Source of the DNA: Melanocharis versteri
Lineage: Eukaryota; Chordata; Aves; Passeriformes; Melanocharitidae
Direction of reading: 5' to 3'
DNA length: 64,000 nt
Assembly (NCBI GenBank): GCA_013397845.1
Contig: VZTG01010512.1
Coordinates: forward strand, 883,440-947,439
In this document: one piece after another, positions 25,301 to 40,300 of the stretch
How the letters are laid out: the number at the start of each line of letters is the position of its first letter
Position numbering within the stretch: position 1 is the first letter of the stretch
Program-made: the position numbers and the translations under genes
Notes under the pieces: generated by a model
Database searches by the model: none
The model's input: only the letters and a program-made list of their open reading frames with translations
What the model was told of the DNA's origin: nothing

Positions 25301-28300
25301 AGTTGCACTGATTTCTTGGCAGAAATTATTATGGGGTGTCTGATCCAATTTTTAGGAAGACATACGTAATTTTTCTTCCTTTCATCATTGGGGCTTACAG
25401 TGAGATTTTTCAGAGCTTCTAAAAGGAGGACACTTTTGTAAAGAAACTTTTTCAAGGTTGCTGAGCACAGAGGTGTCTCAGACTGGCCTTTAGAGGGTGA
25501 ATGCTGAACTATTGCTAATACATAAATGTGTGTATCATGAGATGTTTTATATAAAAGAAGTGGTACCTGATTCTCAGAGGCTGGTTGGGTGCAATCATAT
25601 TAGTCTGTGGGGATATTTTCTTTATTGCTCTTTAATTTTTTTCCCCCAAAGGCAGGGCTAAGAAACATTTAAGAGGGGTTGGTTTGTCAGACTCAGGGAA
25701 TCAACAAGTCTTACTGTTGTTTATCTAGTAAGTTTTGCACTTCACTGCTTGTCCATTCTTGAACAAGTGAGTTATAAACTTATTTATAAACTGCTTATAA
25801 ACTTGTCTATAAATTTGTTTCTTCAGGGTGTTTGTCATATTTTGAAAGGGGCTAGCATAATTTTTGAGACAAATAATTAGTGACATGGGGTATAACCAAT
25901 ATTTATATTGTTTGGATTGTATATAGTGCAGAAAATACTGTAAAAGCTGTCTAACAGGTGTGTTACATGATTCAAAAGGTAATTCCAGTTTGACTTCTGC
26001 ATCTATAGTGTCATACTCCTGCCTGTCTGGGAAATACTGCTCATGGACTATACTGACTAGGGAGGGAGTTTTGTAGAGCAATGTTAGCCTTGTTCTCATT
26101 TATGTTTATTAGTTTTTGTCAATCTACCAAAGACATGATGTGTCAGAAAGACTTAACTGTCACACTTGGTTTTCAGGCCTGGGAACAGTCTGCTGGAGTA
26201 GTTGTATTCCCCAACATTCAGCTGTTAGCCAGTGAGGTTTCCAAGCTTCTGACTAAAGAAATTAAGAAGAACCTCAATGGCAAACCTGCAGGTAATGATC
26301 CCATACCATATCCTTTGGATCCAGTTATTCTGGAAACGTGTGTCTTTCAGCTGTCCTCTGTGCTGGAAATAAAGGGGGAGCAGGAGAATTCCTTGCTGTG
26401 TAGCAAGCCAGATATTTTAGTGGCTGTGAGCTAGCACTGCTTTGAGGTGATTGCACTGAAGAGCTGGCCTTGTATGCCATGTTGATCTTGGGTTTGGAAC
26501 TTTTGTAGTTGGAAGTGTGTGATATATAATGCATGTAAGAGTTAAAGAGTAGGTTACACACTACTGTGAGGAGCTTTCTTAAATTAGAACCACATGTGGC
26601 TTTCCTGGTGGCTGTTGTACATTCTTTGTGCTGTCACCTGCCAGGCTTCATGAACTGAATTGGTGTTCTCAGTGAAATTTCAGTTTGAAATGGGTAATTT
26701 ACATGAACTGAGCTTGATGCTGAATCAGAATCACTTTACGTTTTTCTTTTTACTTTAGTGGACTGCTGCTACTGTAATTTTGTTAAATTCGTCATATCTG
26801 TTAAGAAAGCATAAATGCAGCATTTTCATCTTTCACTAAGGAAATAAAGTTTAATGTTTTTGTGATAACAGAAGAAGCTCGTCTGGCTTTGGAGCAATTG
26901 CTGCAACAGAAAGGGGAAGCAGGAGATGGCCATTTGCTCCTGAAATCCGTGTATTTGCTCTCACAGACTGACTTGGTAAGGGAAATTACTGCGAAGCATG
27001 TTTTCCTTTTTATCTCAGAGAAACTGTGTAGGCACCCCAACAGTGGAACATTAAAGTCGTAGTATTTGAATTATCCCTAATATTTTGAGCTTGAGCATGT
27101 CCAAGGTATACAGTCAGAGCACACACTACTTGTACACCATTCCCAATGCAGACTGGCATCAGGAGTACAGCCTGCTGATGGCCATCTGTGGTGTGTTTAT
27201 CTGTGACAGTTAAACAGTTTGTCTTAGTCTTTCTTGTTCAAAGACACACAAAAATAAAATCTTACAGTCAGATTCTAGGAGATCTGTTCTGTGTCATAAG
27301 GAGCTCTATAAAATTATATATATATAGCTAGTCACAACATGAAGTTTCTGATGAGATTTGTGTTTTTCACAGATTTAAGACGTTGCCATTTTTTGTAGCA
27401 CACAAACTCACAAAACTTCGTATCACAAACCTCATTCTTTTGTTAGTTTGGTGCTGATTTTTGTTATGATTGCTGTGTGCCGAGTACACACACTGAGACT
27501 TCTCTGGAAGTTCTAAGCAGCCATAGTGAAGATGGGAAGAAACTAAGTGTTGAGAAATGCTGTGAAGAAACCGTCACTTGCTTTTATAAAACCTGTAGAA
27601 GTTAGAAGTGTGTGTGCAGCTATTCAATATGTTAAAAAAGTGAAGTGTTAAAAAACTGTGGCTATGCCGAGTCAGGGAGGGAATGGAGAATTCATGCTTT
27701 CAGGATACCAGGCCTCTCTAGCTGCAGGGTGTCCTGGAAAGTAATGGCAAAGGAGACACTGTCTGTCCCTGGCACTACTGCTGGTTCAGCTGCTAGTTAG
27801 TTTGCAGGCTGTGTGCTTCCTGGACTGCAGGACAGAGTACCTCTGCCAAAGCTGTAGTTCAGCTGGAGCGGGAAGTCCTGGGAACAGCTACAGCAACACA
27901 CAGTGTTTGCTTCTGCCAAGTGGATTCTACAGCTATGCTATGTGACTGCCAGTCTTGTGTGCCCTAGAGCACTCATGAGGATAAAGTGCTCAAGTAGATC
28001 ATTCGTCTGCCATGACTATTCTCCATATGTAGGAAACACAAGGAAACTGTGGTCAGCTTCTGGAGGGACTGATCTTTATTTTGCTTACTTAGAGGACTTT
28101 GTGGAACGTCATTGGATCTGGACTTCCAGCTGCTCTGATGCAGTGCCTGTACCTTTTCTTTACTGTCCCTTTGAAGAAAACCTGTGATGACAGAGAGACA
28201 AGTGAGGATGATGCCCAAACTCAGGAAATGCTTGTTAAGGTGAGATGTGCATTTGGGGGTTCATTTGCCCTGGGTACTCAGATGTTCGCTTAGGCTCTTA

Positions 28301-31300
28301 GCTGTTCATTTGATTCAAACTGCCAAAAAACCTGTGAAATTGAACTGGAAATTATTGAATAAGCATCAGGAACTGTATAAAACATGTAAACTATCGCTTA
28401 TTTTTTTATTAAACAAAATAACATGACTTCAAGTGGGAAAAATCCATTAAGAATATCATAGTGGTAGTTTTCCTTGTTCATTTCACTGCATTCTTTCTCC
28501 CGGCATTAGTATCAATCTCATCTCCTTCCCCAAAGGATTTTCCTTCATCTCCTGGGTATCTCTAGAGGTGTTTATTGTAGCTGATGTTTGTTTTCTTTTC
28601 AGATAATGCTTAATATGTACAAAGAGGAACAAGGCATAGAGGAACTTCTGGCAGCCGATAAGCTTCAGTCATTAATTATAGCAACTGCTTCTCTGTGGGA
28701 CCAGTGCAGCCACTCCTGGAAAGCACCTACAGGCCGAGTGCTAAGAACAATTTCAAAGGCTCAGACCAGAAACAGCATTGTGTACCTACAAGGTTTGGTT
28801 TAGTAAATTGGCTTCTCCTTTCCTCATAGCTCCCCTGAGAACGAATTACCAAGAAGAGTCTCCTCAGGATAGATTTTTATCCCTACATCACACAGTAGGC
28901 AACTGCAAAGCATGGACTCTTGGCTTAGTAGAGAAGAGCTTTATTTAGCACTGATAGCCATCTGGAAACTGAAGGGTTTTTTACACAAAACCCCCCAAAT
29001 TACAGGCAAGAGCCAATCCTACTTAATCACACTGATGTAGGCAAGGGGAAGATATATTATGTTCTTTCTCAAGTTGTGTGACTCAGTCTGTAGGCCTGAG
29101 ACTCATGAACACTAAATACCAGGCTGGGGGCACTGTCAGAGTAATGGTATTTTTTTGGGACAACATCATGGTTGGTTCAGTCCTCATTTCTTTCTAGGCT
29201 TTATTAGTTCAAGTATTTTTTTTTTCTTATATAAGAAGTGCAAAGGCCGCAAGTCCCAATTTCTTAGAAATGAAAAAATAGTTTTATAATGCACAAAATA
29301 CCATCAGTGTTCCATGTCATGGAGTAAACGCATATAGATTTTTTTTTTAATAAAAATTTGACTTCCTGGGTGAGAGGGAAAGATCTACTTGGACATTTTG
29401 AAGCTGCCCTGAAAGGACTGGCCATGAGATTAGACAAGAAAGCTACGCTTCATTCCTCAGAGCAAAATGTGTGTACCCCATTACATATGCTTCATTAAGC
29501 AAAGAATTAATCTGTAAACTCTGCACAGAATGTGTGATTAACTTAGTATGAGACAATTAAATCTGTTAGTCTCTGCTTACCTTGTACTCAGACAGCTGGA
29601 TTCAGTATATATGAATTTTGGGGAGCTGGGGGGTTGGAAACTCATACTCCTGAGATTAAATCAGTTTCTGGGAGTTAAACAAAGAAATGCACATATATTT
29701 TGAAGCCAGCAATGCTCTTCATATAGCTTCTGAAATGAGTGTGATATTCATGTATTCTCTTTTCTTTTCTTTGTAGAAAAAGAGTTATTTGGCTCCTAAT
29801 TTACTGGGAAATAACTCCAAGTATGCTTAATTTTTGTTAGTAACTTTAAACTTGTTTGACTGTCAGTTCTTAAATACCTGCTGTATTTTTTTTTCACAGC
29901 TGTGGACTGCATTAAAATAGCTGTTCAGAATCTCTTTACACTGGCTGATACTCTACCTGCTTGTGATGTGTGCGAAGCTGCTAGTATTGTGTTGTGCTTC
30001 GTGAAAGATTCTTATCCTGTATCATCAGCTTTATTAACGGAGTTTGAAAATAATGATGGCTACCAACTTCTGCTAAAAATTTTACTCAGGTAAGAGAGGT
30101 TTTTGGTAGGCTTCTAGAAGATGGTAAAGCTTAATTTTCAGAATGCATAGTGATCTCTTAAAATATGAATCATATAGGTAACCTTGTGTGGATGCAAAGC
30201 ATTGCTGTATTAGGAAGGGAAGCAGTACATGACTTTTACTACTTAAACCATAACGGAAGGAGAAGAGTATAGGGGAAGTTATTTTGCAGGTGGGATAGGG
30301 ACTTTTTGAACACAAGAAAAAGGTTCTTTATCAATTAGTATTACAGAGGATGTAGGTCAGAGACATTTGTCTCATTTAAGGTGAGCTTTTAATCCAGGAA
30401 TGCAGTCAGCTAGGGAGGAAAACACTATCTCCTTGCTGTGCAAAAACAAGCAAACAAAACCCACCCAGACTTAAATCTGAAATGTTTACATTCTTCAGAA
30501 CCGAGATGAGCATAAACGTATCGGGAAAAATCCCCACTATTTATCTTGATCCAAAGTACGAAGCAGAACCTGTTACTCTCCTTGTCAGCTTGTGTTGTCT
30601 CAAGTTGCTGAGTTTCTTCAATTTTATTTGAAGAGAGCATTTCCAGATCTTTGTTTCCATTCTGAATTTGCCTATTCTTGTACTATTTCTCCAACACTTG
30701 TGAAAACTTTGCTCCCGGAACAACAACTTGGGTGGGGAGGCTATTTTGTAATTTGGACCTAGAGGATTGTAAAGTGAATCATGAAGTCAAAGATATCAGT
30801 GGGTGACTATGGTGCTCATGATTTTTGAATGGCACAAAATTATTAATTTATGATTGGAAAAGAAATTGTGTTTTTCTGGCAGTGTTTTCTTTAGCTGCCA
30901 GAGACTGTCTAGATTTTCCTTATAAATAAACTGCGTTGAGATGTGTATTTCTAATTAAATTCTAGCCATATAAGGGCAGAAAACATAGGATCTTTTTCAG
31001 TAAAGGCCATGAAGTCCCAATCCTTTTCAACTGATGTAGCTTGGCTGAAGAGACAAATAACAGAAGCTCAGGGCTTCAGATTAGTCTTTGTTCCCAGCAT
31101 ATGCTGGCATAAAGGGATAGATGTAGAGGTTCTTTCCAGAATGTTTTGTGTGAGCAGGTACCCTCTTCTCTGATGTTTAGAACTTTTTCTTCAGGTGAAA
31201 AGAATCTTGCTAATAGCATTCTTTGAAAGAGAGCATTTGATCTCTTTTTTTCTTTTTCATATTTAGGTGAAACCAGAACATTTTGTTCTGTTTTCTTCTG

Positions 31301-34300
31301 AGATTCTTCTAACCTAACAGTATCACACTACTTCTCTCCCACTAACCCACGCCCAGATGATGCAGTTTTCCTTAAGAAGTGACCCATCTGAACAGTATGG
31401 AATAAGATGATGTGATAAGCAGCTCTTTGTCTGTTGACAAACTGTCACTGCAGTCTGTGAACTATGGCAAATCTGGGGTTACATTTTAAACCATTTCCTT
31501 ACTTAGGAGAGACATGCCATATTCGTGTCTGATTCACAAAGCTCAGGCAATATAATATTTTCCTCATCCTCAGGGCTGAGATATTTCTGTTGTTTATCTC
31601 AGTTAGCAAGACCCTTATCTTGCCAACCATATGCTCACCTTTTTATGTGAAGTGTCCATTTTAATTATTTGAATTCTCACAAAGTTAAATTTTTATTCCC
31701 CAAATCAGACTTTTTTTTGAGTTAGCTTTTTTTTTACAAGCACATAAGTAGACTAAGTCAAAACACTTATCTTCCTTTTGTTCAGAAGACTCTTTCAGTG
31801 TCACTTCAGTTTCCTTCAGTGTGTAGGTTTTGTTCTGATTCAGTGTGCCACCATGGTGGGGATTATTCTGTGTAGCTCCTATGTGCTCCATACCTGATGA
31901 TGTATCCAAAGTGTTTGTATAATTAAGGCATGAACATATGACTGTCCCGAGTTTTTCTCCTAGATGCGAAGGTTTGCAGCAAAATGAAGGAGACCCCTAT
32001 CTGGATGAGATCTTGGACATGCTGACTTGCCTTACAACCTGTGGAAAAACTGAACTGAAAGTTTCTGGCAATATTGTACACCCGCAATTGCCACACTTCG
32101 ATTTTGAACAGACACAGCCTTCTGGTATGCTATATATATCTATATATAGGTATCTATGCACATGTGGCTGGGGAGGTGGGTCATAGAAAAATGAAACTCT
32201 ATTCATTTTGTGTCTTAAAATGGAGGAAGGAGTATGATGTGGCATCTTCAGATCTATGCTGCAGGAGCGTGAATGCCACCTGCATCAAACTGAAATGACC
32301 ATGTCATCTCTAGAGTCTGATCCAAGCTCAAGAATATGCCTCCCAATCACATCCCTCATGTCTGTTGCTCTTATTTCCACTTTCAGACATGATCAAACAT
32401 TATACTTATGGTGCTTGCAGGCTTAAAGAACACTCATGTAAAAATGATCTCACCTGGGTTTTTTCCACACAGGAATGACAGTGAAAAACCTCCAGCCTTT
32501 TCGGGTGTTGCAATCCATTTTCCAGAGAAGTAATGATCAGCACCTGTGTAGAAGAATCTTGGCAGCAATTGGTACCATATGGGCTTGGGACAGAGTGAAC
32601 TTCTTTCTTCTGGAATGGACACTGCAACCTATCAACCAATTTACTGACATAATTCATTTCAAACCACACCAAATCCAAGTCCAGTTCTTCAGACTGGTGG
32701 AGTCCATAGTCCTGGACCTGTCCTATGTCCCCCATGAGATTTTGAAGAAGGTTCAGTATTTGATAAAGGAAAACATTGTGCCATTCTGCACGTTAACAGC
32801 CCTCCAGTGCCTTCTCAGCATGACCCAGAAGGACCTGTTATTCAGTGATATTTTCCGTGATTCTGGGCTCTTAGGCCTACTGCTGGCGCTTTTGAGGAAG
32901 GAAGCCAAGATCCTGAGGAAATCAGGTACAACTTAATGCCACTCACAATGACCATTGAAATAGCCTGATCAATAGGAATGAATAATCTCTTCCTACAGTA
33001 AATTTATGTATTTTATATGCTGAGTAGCTAGATTTTATCTTCAAGCCAACTGGCCTAAATTTGACATATTAGGATGGGTCCTCTCTGAAACCTTTGCTGT
33101 TTATTGTTCTGTTCACTAGCCTAAACAGCTCTGGGCTATTCTTTGCAAGTGTATGATGAATTATTCTGAATGGTATGCTTCAGCCCACACTTTTAAGCAG
33201 GTCTTAATTTGGGATTCTCTGGAATGCAGGCTTGAGATTGGAGCAAGAAAAATTCTTCTTTCTGTTTCTTGTATATTGTAACATAACTTTTAATATACTG
33301 ACAGCTGGAACTCATCTGCCTGGTCTGAAAGAAGGCACTGAGAAGGAATTAAATGTTGTGATGCTGAAGATGGTGGCTGCCCTTACAGCAAGGTCCGTGA
33401 GGAACACGGGTAAGGAAATACATATGACTGCATTTACCTTCATGATATTTGGGGGTAAGTGGCCATGGTCTTAAGAAGCACCAACAAATTTTCTGACTTT
33501 TATGCTTCAGTCAAAAATGGAGGACCAAAGCTAGAAGTGTGAGGATAACTGTGTTACACCAGGAAGAAATGTGACGAAGGTCTTCTCATCCTGCATAATG
33601 AGCTTTGTTGTATTCAGCTTGTTTCCTTCATCCATGTGCATACTCCTGAAATGTTTATATAGGATGCACAAACTTAGCTTGTGGGGAAAAAAGTGTGCGT
33701 ACTTGACTCTTGTGTACTGTTGGTTCATTCAGGTTTTCTTCCATTGTATCTCTTATTTGAAATCTTGATTGGATCAGGTGCATGCTGAGTGACACACTTA
33801 TATTAGTGTTATACCTAAGAAGGCTGTGTGTAGGGAATCGTGTGGAACATAGTACAGGAGTGAACGCTGCTGAATACTGGAATCCTAGAATCGTCATGTT
33901 TGCAACATCTTGCACAGTGTAAATATATTTTCAGAAAGTATCAAAAAGTTCCCTTACCTAATGAAAGAGATGCTTAAGCTGAAAACTAAGGTGTCTTTCC
34001 CTTTTTATTCATTATTGTATTGGGAAGCTGTCATCTCTGATGATTGGAAACCATGGTCATCCAGTCGTTGTATCCCTAGATGTTCTTGTGCCGTTCAGTT
34101 TGTGTCATCCTTAGCTTAACCAGCTGCTCTTACCGGTCCTGCTGTGTTTGGAGAAATGTGTCACTACACACTAACACTGAAAATCTGCCTGTAAAAACTA
34201 CAAGCAAAGGATAGTTTAACTAACAAATGATAATGTATTTGTCCCTAGTTGTTCTGAAGGACTATGGAATGGTGCCATATATCAAGATATTTTTGGATGA

Positions 34301-37300
34301 TGAGTGCTACAGGAGTGCTACTCTCAGCATCTTGGAGCAGCTATCAGTCATCAATTATGAAGAATATATGAGGATTATTATTGGGGCCCTCTGTTCTTCC
34401 ACTCAATGGGAGCTGCGTCTGAAACTAGATCTGCTGAAGGTAATTAATGTGGCTCTTGCTTGGGCATTGTTTTCTTGAGAACTCTCTTTTTTTTCAAGAT
34501 GGTAAGAACAGAAGAAAGAAGAACCGTAGGCCAGCTCTAGATTATGGTAACTTGGGCACTTTGTTTTTTAGCAATGCATGTGGGGTCAATACCTTCACTC
34601 AGTATCAGATTATGAAGTATTTTGAAGACTTAAATAGTAATGCGGGATGGAGAAATGGAAATGCTGAAGGCACAATTGTATGAGCAGTTCTATGTAATGT
34701 GATGGAGAAAGGAGAAACAAATGGGAATGAAAGTGCGTATATGGAGAGGGAGGATGTAAGATGTGAAGGAGTAAGATTGGAAGAGCCAGGGTAGGCATGA
34801 GATGAACAGCTTTATTCTGATGAGTTTCCAAGGTTGAAACTTTGCTGTCCTTTATTTTGTCACTTCTCACAAACACAAGTATCATGTAAAAAGAGATGAG
34901 GCAATGGAAAGGAAGAATTTTATGAATGTTTGGAGGAAGAAATTAGAACCAGTCATAGCCTCTATTGACCCCAGAGCATCTGATCCCTAAGCAGTGAAAC
35001 AGAGGAAAGAATTACTGTGCTTTATTTTGCTTTAGGTCATAGGCATCCAGGTGAAAAGCAGAAGAGTTGTAAGCACTGATTTTAAAATTTCATTCAACCT
35101 TCTCTATCAAGTGTGAATGGAATTCACTTTTCTGTACAATATAGCAACTGCTTCTGTGATAAAAGGACCATATTACTTTAAAAAAATTTAAAAGGACAAA
35201 GTTTATAGCTTTGATTTGAAACAGTAAATTTTAACAATACCTGTGGAAAAGCTGAGTATGGTGTCCAAACTAATATGAAAATAAATGCAACTTCAGTGTC
35301 TAATTTTGACAAATGATAACTGTATTAAAGCATAATGTAAGCAAATGAATTTATTTTCTTTATCCATTGGGACTGTGATTGTGTTACACACAAATGCAGA
35401 TTGATTTGGTAATGTATATTTAGCTTTTAAAGCCTGAGCTCAAATGTAATTAGCACTGCCGTATCCCAGTGTGGCACGTGGACAATTATGAGGAATAACA
35501 AATAATGGAATGTGCAAAATAAATTCTGTTAGCAGTAACTGAGTTAGGGGGTTTCCAGCAGACATCAGTTTTATAGATTCAAGACAGAGGAATACTAACT
35601 CATAGGCGATTAAATTCTAACTGAGTTAAAGCTGGAGGAAATGTGTTTACTGTTGACCTTCTCTGGAATATGTTAAAGCCATCCTGATAACTTCAACTCT
35701 CAGTTATTAAATTTACTCCCTGTTCTGAAGTCTCTGCCTGGTTTGATACATTATCATACAAAATTGAATGACAGTAATAGTGCCCCCTCCCCCTTCAGTT
35801 CTGGCAACCCTTTCTCACAGTCCTAGATCCTGTAGGCAGATATATTTCTGTTAGAAACTGTTCCTCTTCAGGAGGTTGTGAAGTAAAGCTCTCTCCTTGG
35901 ATATCTCTTGGGAAGGTCTATATGTAAAATTAACCCTTTCCAATGTGCAAAGGTGCAGCATCAAATTTGAAAAGTCCCTGTACAAAATTAATTGTGCAAC
36001 ATCCCAAAAAGTTGGGATCAATTATACTCAAATGCAGTAGACTGTTTCCTTGCAAGCTCCTTTTTCTCATCGGTTTTACTTCCACAGCTCTTAACTTTCC
36101 AGATTTGTTTTAAAATAGTAAGCTCATAGCATGCAAAATTGGCAAATGGTTTAAGTTGTGACAACCTTTATTTTGGACCACCTCCCCCCCCCTTCCCCAC
36201 CCAAAAGTGAAATTTTAGTGAAAGAATTTTGGAGCTAACTTATAATTTCAAAATATTCTTAAGCTTCTTTGTCCCTTGATTCAAGTGCTTCTTTTGTTTC
36301 CTTTCTTCACAACATTTGTAGTCACTCTTGAGGATACTGGAGAGTCCCAAGAGCCATTCAGCTTTCAGAACCTGCAGTGGATTTAATGGACTCCTGTCCC
36401 TCCTCTCAGACATGGAAGGTGCATTGCAGGACCCTCCATCTGGGCAGTGGACAGCAGTTGGACAGAATTGTATACTGGAGCTTGTTTTCTACACACTTCA
36501 GGGGATAACTGCAGCCCTGCACCTAGACCCTGTCAACAGCAACTTCTTCCAGAGGAATGGTCTCTTTGAAAAGATGGCAGAGGATCTCGGATCGCTTGGA
36601 TGCTTCTGGACAGAAGGGGAAAGGCAGATTCCTGTGAACCTTGAAAAGAAAAGGACATTTGCAGAATTCTTGGATGCAGCTTTCTGTTCTTCAGAACCTT
36701 TTCCAATGTGGCTAAAGAACTGCATCTGGATTCTGAGTTTTCTTGATCATATGGTCAAAGGAACCCTTCATCAGGAAAGCTACTTTAAGGAGAGGAAGCC
36801 AGAGATGGGAGAAGAATCAAGAGATGATCAGGAGGCACCCCAAGCTCAAGAGCAGCATCCTGTTGCTTTCAAAAGACCAGGCAACAAATTACCTGCCTCT
36901 GCCTATATGCTGTGGGGAAACCCTGAAGATAAGTAAGTTTTTATTTATTACAGGAAATAGAGTACTAAGACTAGTATGTGCAATTTATATGGCAGTATAC
37001 TGAGGTAAGGTGTGATATAACCTGTTAAGGGCAAACAAATCAGTTCAGTCCCAACTCCCAGGCTTCCAGGCAGCAGAAATCAATGCTTTTGGAAGGGTAA
37101 ATGATGGTAAAATTGGAACATTAAGATTTAGTGCTTTGGTGGGACACACAGCCCCAAGAGTTGCAGAGTTTGTTGAAGATTCTGACATCTGAAATGTAGG
37201 AGCAGGAAAGAAGTCTAAGAACAGGGTTACTGGGACTTAAAGCTTGTGCTTAGTCACTGCTTGGAGCTGCCCTGATCAATTTTGCCTTTTTCAATTATGT

Positions 37301-40300
37301 GGAAAGCTGCTCCAGTCACTCAGAGTAACTTTTATTTCTAATGTATTGAGTTATTTTAAACGCTCCCTCATGCAGGTATGCCCAAGCACGTGTGCAGACA
37401 CATTCTCATTTATTCATGCTGAAATAGAGAAAATTGAAAAAGGAACAGTCATGCTGCCTGCCTCATTGAATGAAGGTTTATATCAAAATATATATCCTTT
37501 GCTAGAAGGGAAGACTGTACCAGAAATCAGCATAGCTGTCAGCTCTGAATCAGTTCTGTATAACCTGCATTTTGTAACTCATGAGGTCTTCTGTCCTTTC
37601 ATTTGACTGCAGCTTTATCTTGAATCTCTTAGTCCTTTTATCAAATTTACGTTTCTGGTTGGAGTTATGCTTAAAAAGGCTAAGTTAAGTGTGAGATTTC
37701 TTCAACCCTTACTGTAGATTATTGCAGAGTCATCTTCCAAGTTAAAGACCAAGACGTGATGTCTGCCACTCGTAGCAGCAGTCACTGAAGTCAGCAGAAC
37801 TCTTTCCCTGAGTACTGAGGCAGGCTGAATAAGCATTTCTGGTTATATTTATACTTGTTTGAAGCAAGTAGAAAAACGTGTGGTGGATTTTTTTTGTTCC
37901 TTGTGCAGTGGATTTTAAAGTAGTCATGGAGATGTTTGCTCCCTGTCACCACTCTTTAAATTACATTGGTTGTTTCTGGTTAGATACTTAGAGCTCGGGA
38001 GGAATGAATGCTCTTTTCCAAGCAGATATTCCTGGCCCAGTTTGGGAGAACATGGGTCCATGTGCAAAGGGTATATAGATGGTGGTAGTTGTGAGAAGTA
38101 GACTGGCTGTTGCTTAAGTGTGCATATAAAGGAGGCCCAGGGATGTTAAGGGAGAAAGAGTAGATGGAGGCAATGCTGGCAGGGTGCGGCTCTGTCTTCT
38201 GATAGTCTTTCTGAAGTCATTAGATCTGAAATGAGCAAGGCTTCCTATGTCCTTGTGTTGTTTTGCCTGCTGAGATGTGATGCTCTACAGTAACTGAATA
38301 CCACTTGTGGAGAAATTAATCCTGTATACTGGGACCCTTTCAGTTCACAGTGTCTGATTTGGGATTGTTTGTTCTTATTCTGGGACATGAAGACACAAAA
38401 GGAAGCCAGATTAGCTAGGGGTGGTTGGAGACTGCCCATGGTAAGTGTATGCAAACACAAAAAAAGAATGTGTACTGGGAAGCTGAAAATCTTCAAGCCA
38501 GATAGCATGTATACTTTTCCAGTGGTAAATTTTATGAAAATAAAAATAAGAAATCCCACAGTTTCTGCAAGCCTGTTGTTCCCCTAATGCAGCTTCCTCT
38601 TAGCTGTACTCCACACTCACACTTCCTCCTGAAAAGGTTTCAGGCAGCAGCTATGCAGCTTGAAAGGAGGAACTTGAATGCAGTCAGTGTAGGTGGCCTG
38701 TGATGCCCCATCTTGCAACATATATGAAATATTCCCAGGGAGGCAGGGAAAGGAGGTGATCCTGCAGGTGCCTGTGACTAATGCTAAAGAAAAGTCAGCA
38801 TTTTAATGCTGGATAATATTCTAGCCCCTTCTACTGTCCTGTGGTCAATGATGCTGCAAGCTTCTGGGACACAGGGGAATTGACCCTGTCATTCCCATCT
38901 CAAAACCAGCCCTCTGTATTCCTGCTCCTGCAGCAATGTTTGAAACACCTTTTGTGACAGATGGGGTCTCTGGTTTTCCTTTGGTTCCTGGTGATTAGAC
39001 ATAGCTTGCTGCAAGCTGTGTTAACTGAGGCTGATCTCTTTGGGAGGGAAGCCCTTCTTTGTACCCACCCAAGCAGCATGGCTGCTGCAACTGCTGTTAG
39101 CACAGACAGCTCACTGTGCTAATGGCTCTTCAGGTTCTTTGTGACATGTCATTTTGTCCCCAAACCCTCTCATTTGCCTTATTTTTAAGTAGTGCCAGTG
39201 CAGAGTAGATTTGTGATTCATACCATGATACTGGTGAGATGGAGTGGAATCACAGGGCTGGCTGGATAGCCCTGGGGAAGGAGTGTGAGAGATGGGATAT
39301 TTGCAGAGGTGAGGAGTTGGTACAGGAAGACAGCTTTTGTACTAAAACAGGCCATAAAATGAGGACGTCAGGGAAAACCACAGAGAAGGCTGGAGATAAG
39401 GCCTTTATAATATTCTTACAAACCCTTTACGAGCCTCGTTGCCCTTCTCTGCACACACTCGAGCACCCCAATGTCCTTGTAGTGAGGGGCCCAGAACTGA
39501 ACACAGTGCTTGAGGTGCAGCCTCACCAGTGCTGAGTACAGAGGCATCATCACTGCCCTGGTCCTGCTGGCCACACTGTTTTTGATACAGGCCAGGATGC
39601 CATTGGCCTTGTTGGCCACCTGGGCACACTGTTTCATGTTTACCTGGGCATTGACCAGTGTGCCAAGTTTGTTTCCAGCCAGGCAGCTTTCCAACCATAA
39701 TTTCATTCCTATTGATTTTAGTGAGTCTGGATTTTTCTCTTCTAAAATGGTGTGGGTTTTCTTGGGGAGATGGGAGGAGAGCATATTTTCAGTGTACTTT
39801 TTTTTTGACATTTAAAAACTTGCCCACATTCATGTCAAGTACAGGTGTGTGTATCCACACTGAAACCACTGCTGCAGCAACTCTTTATATCAGACCTGAT
39901 TTTGATTTATTGCACAGAAAATATTGCAAATGAGCAATTTATTTGGAATCATCTTTCTTGAGGGTGCAGTAAAAATTGTTTGTCACTGTGTGGCAGTGTG
40001 CTACATATTACACCCAGTTCTGCTGCATCAGATGAGCCTGTTTGGGAGTGGCTAACAAATATGTTTAATTGCAGCCTTTTTACCCTCCTTTACATCCCTT
40101 GTAAAACCTTTTTATTTAATTAATGCTTACTCTTATACCTTTTGTTTTATGCAGTCCACAAAGCATATTGTAGTTAATTTGTCAGTCTAATTATAGCCAT
40201 TAGATGTTGCCTTTGCTTTTCTTGCGAGATGTGCTTGGGACACATGTTTCTGACAGTGCACATCACAACTCCACTTCAGAGGTGCACCCAGAAATGCTGA

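Noticed and set aside
25000..25455. A 151-codon minus-strand open frame in intron 1
   Set aside because: Composition is that of AT-rich intron, with no recognisable domain or start context. The overlapping frame on the same strand is of similar length.
37244..37606. A 120-codon plus-strand open frame in intron 11 as an extra WDFY4 exon
   Set aside because: Exons 11 and 12 already join in phase and match human directly; nothing in the frame aligns to WDFY4.
39416..39811. A 131-codon minus-strand open frame as a protein gene
   Set aside because: It is the CR1 reverse-transcriptase remnant plus random flank, not a host gene.
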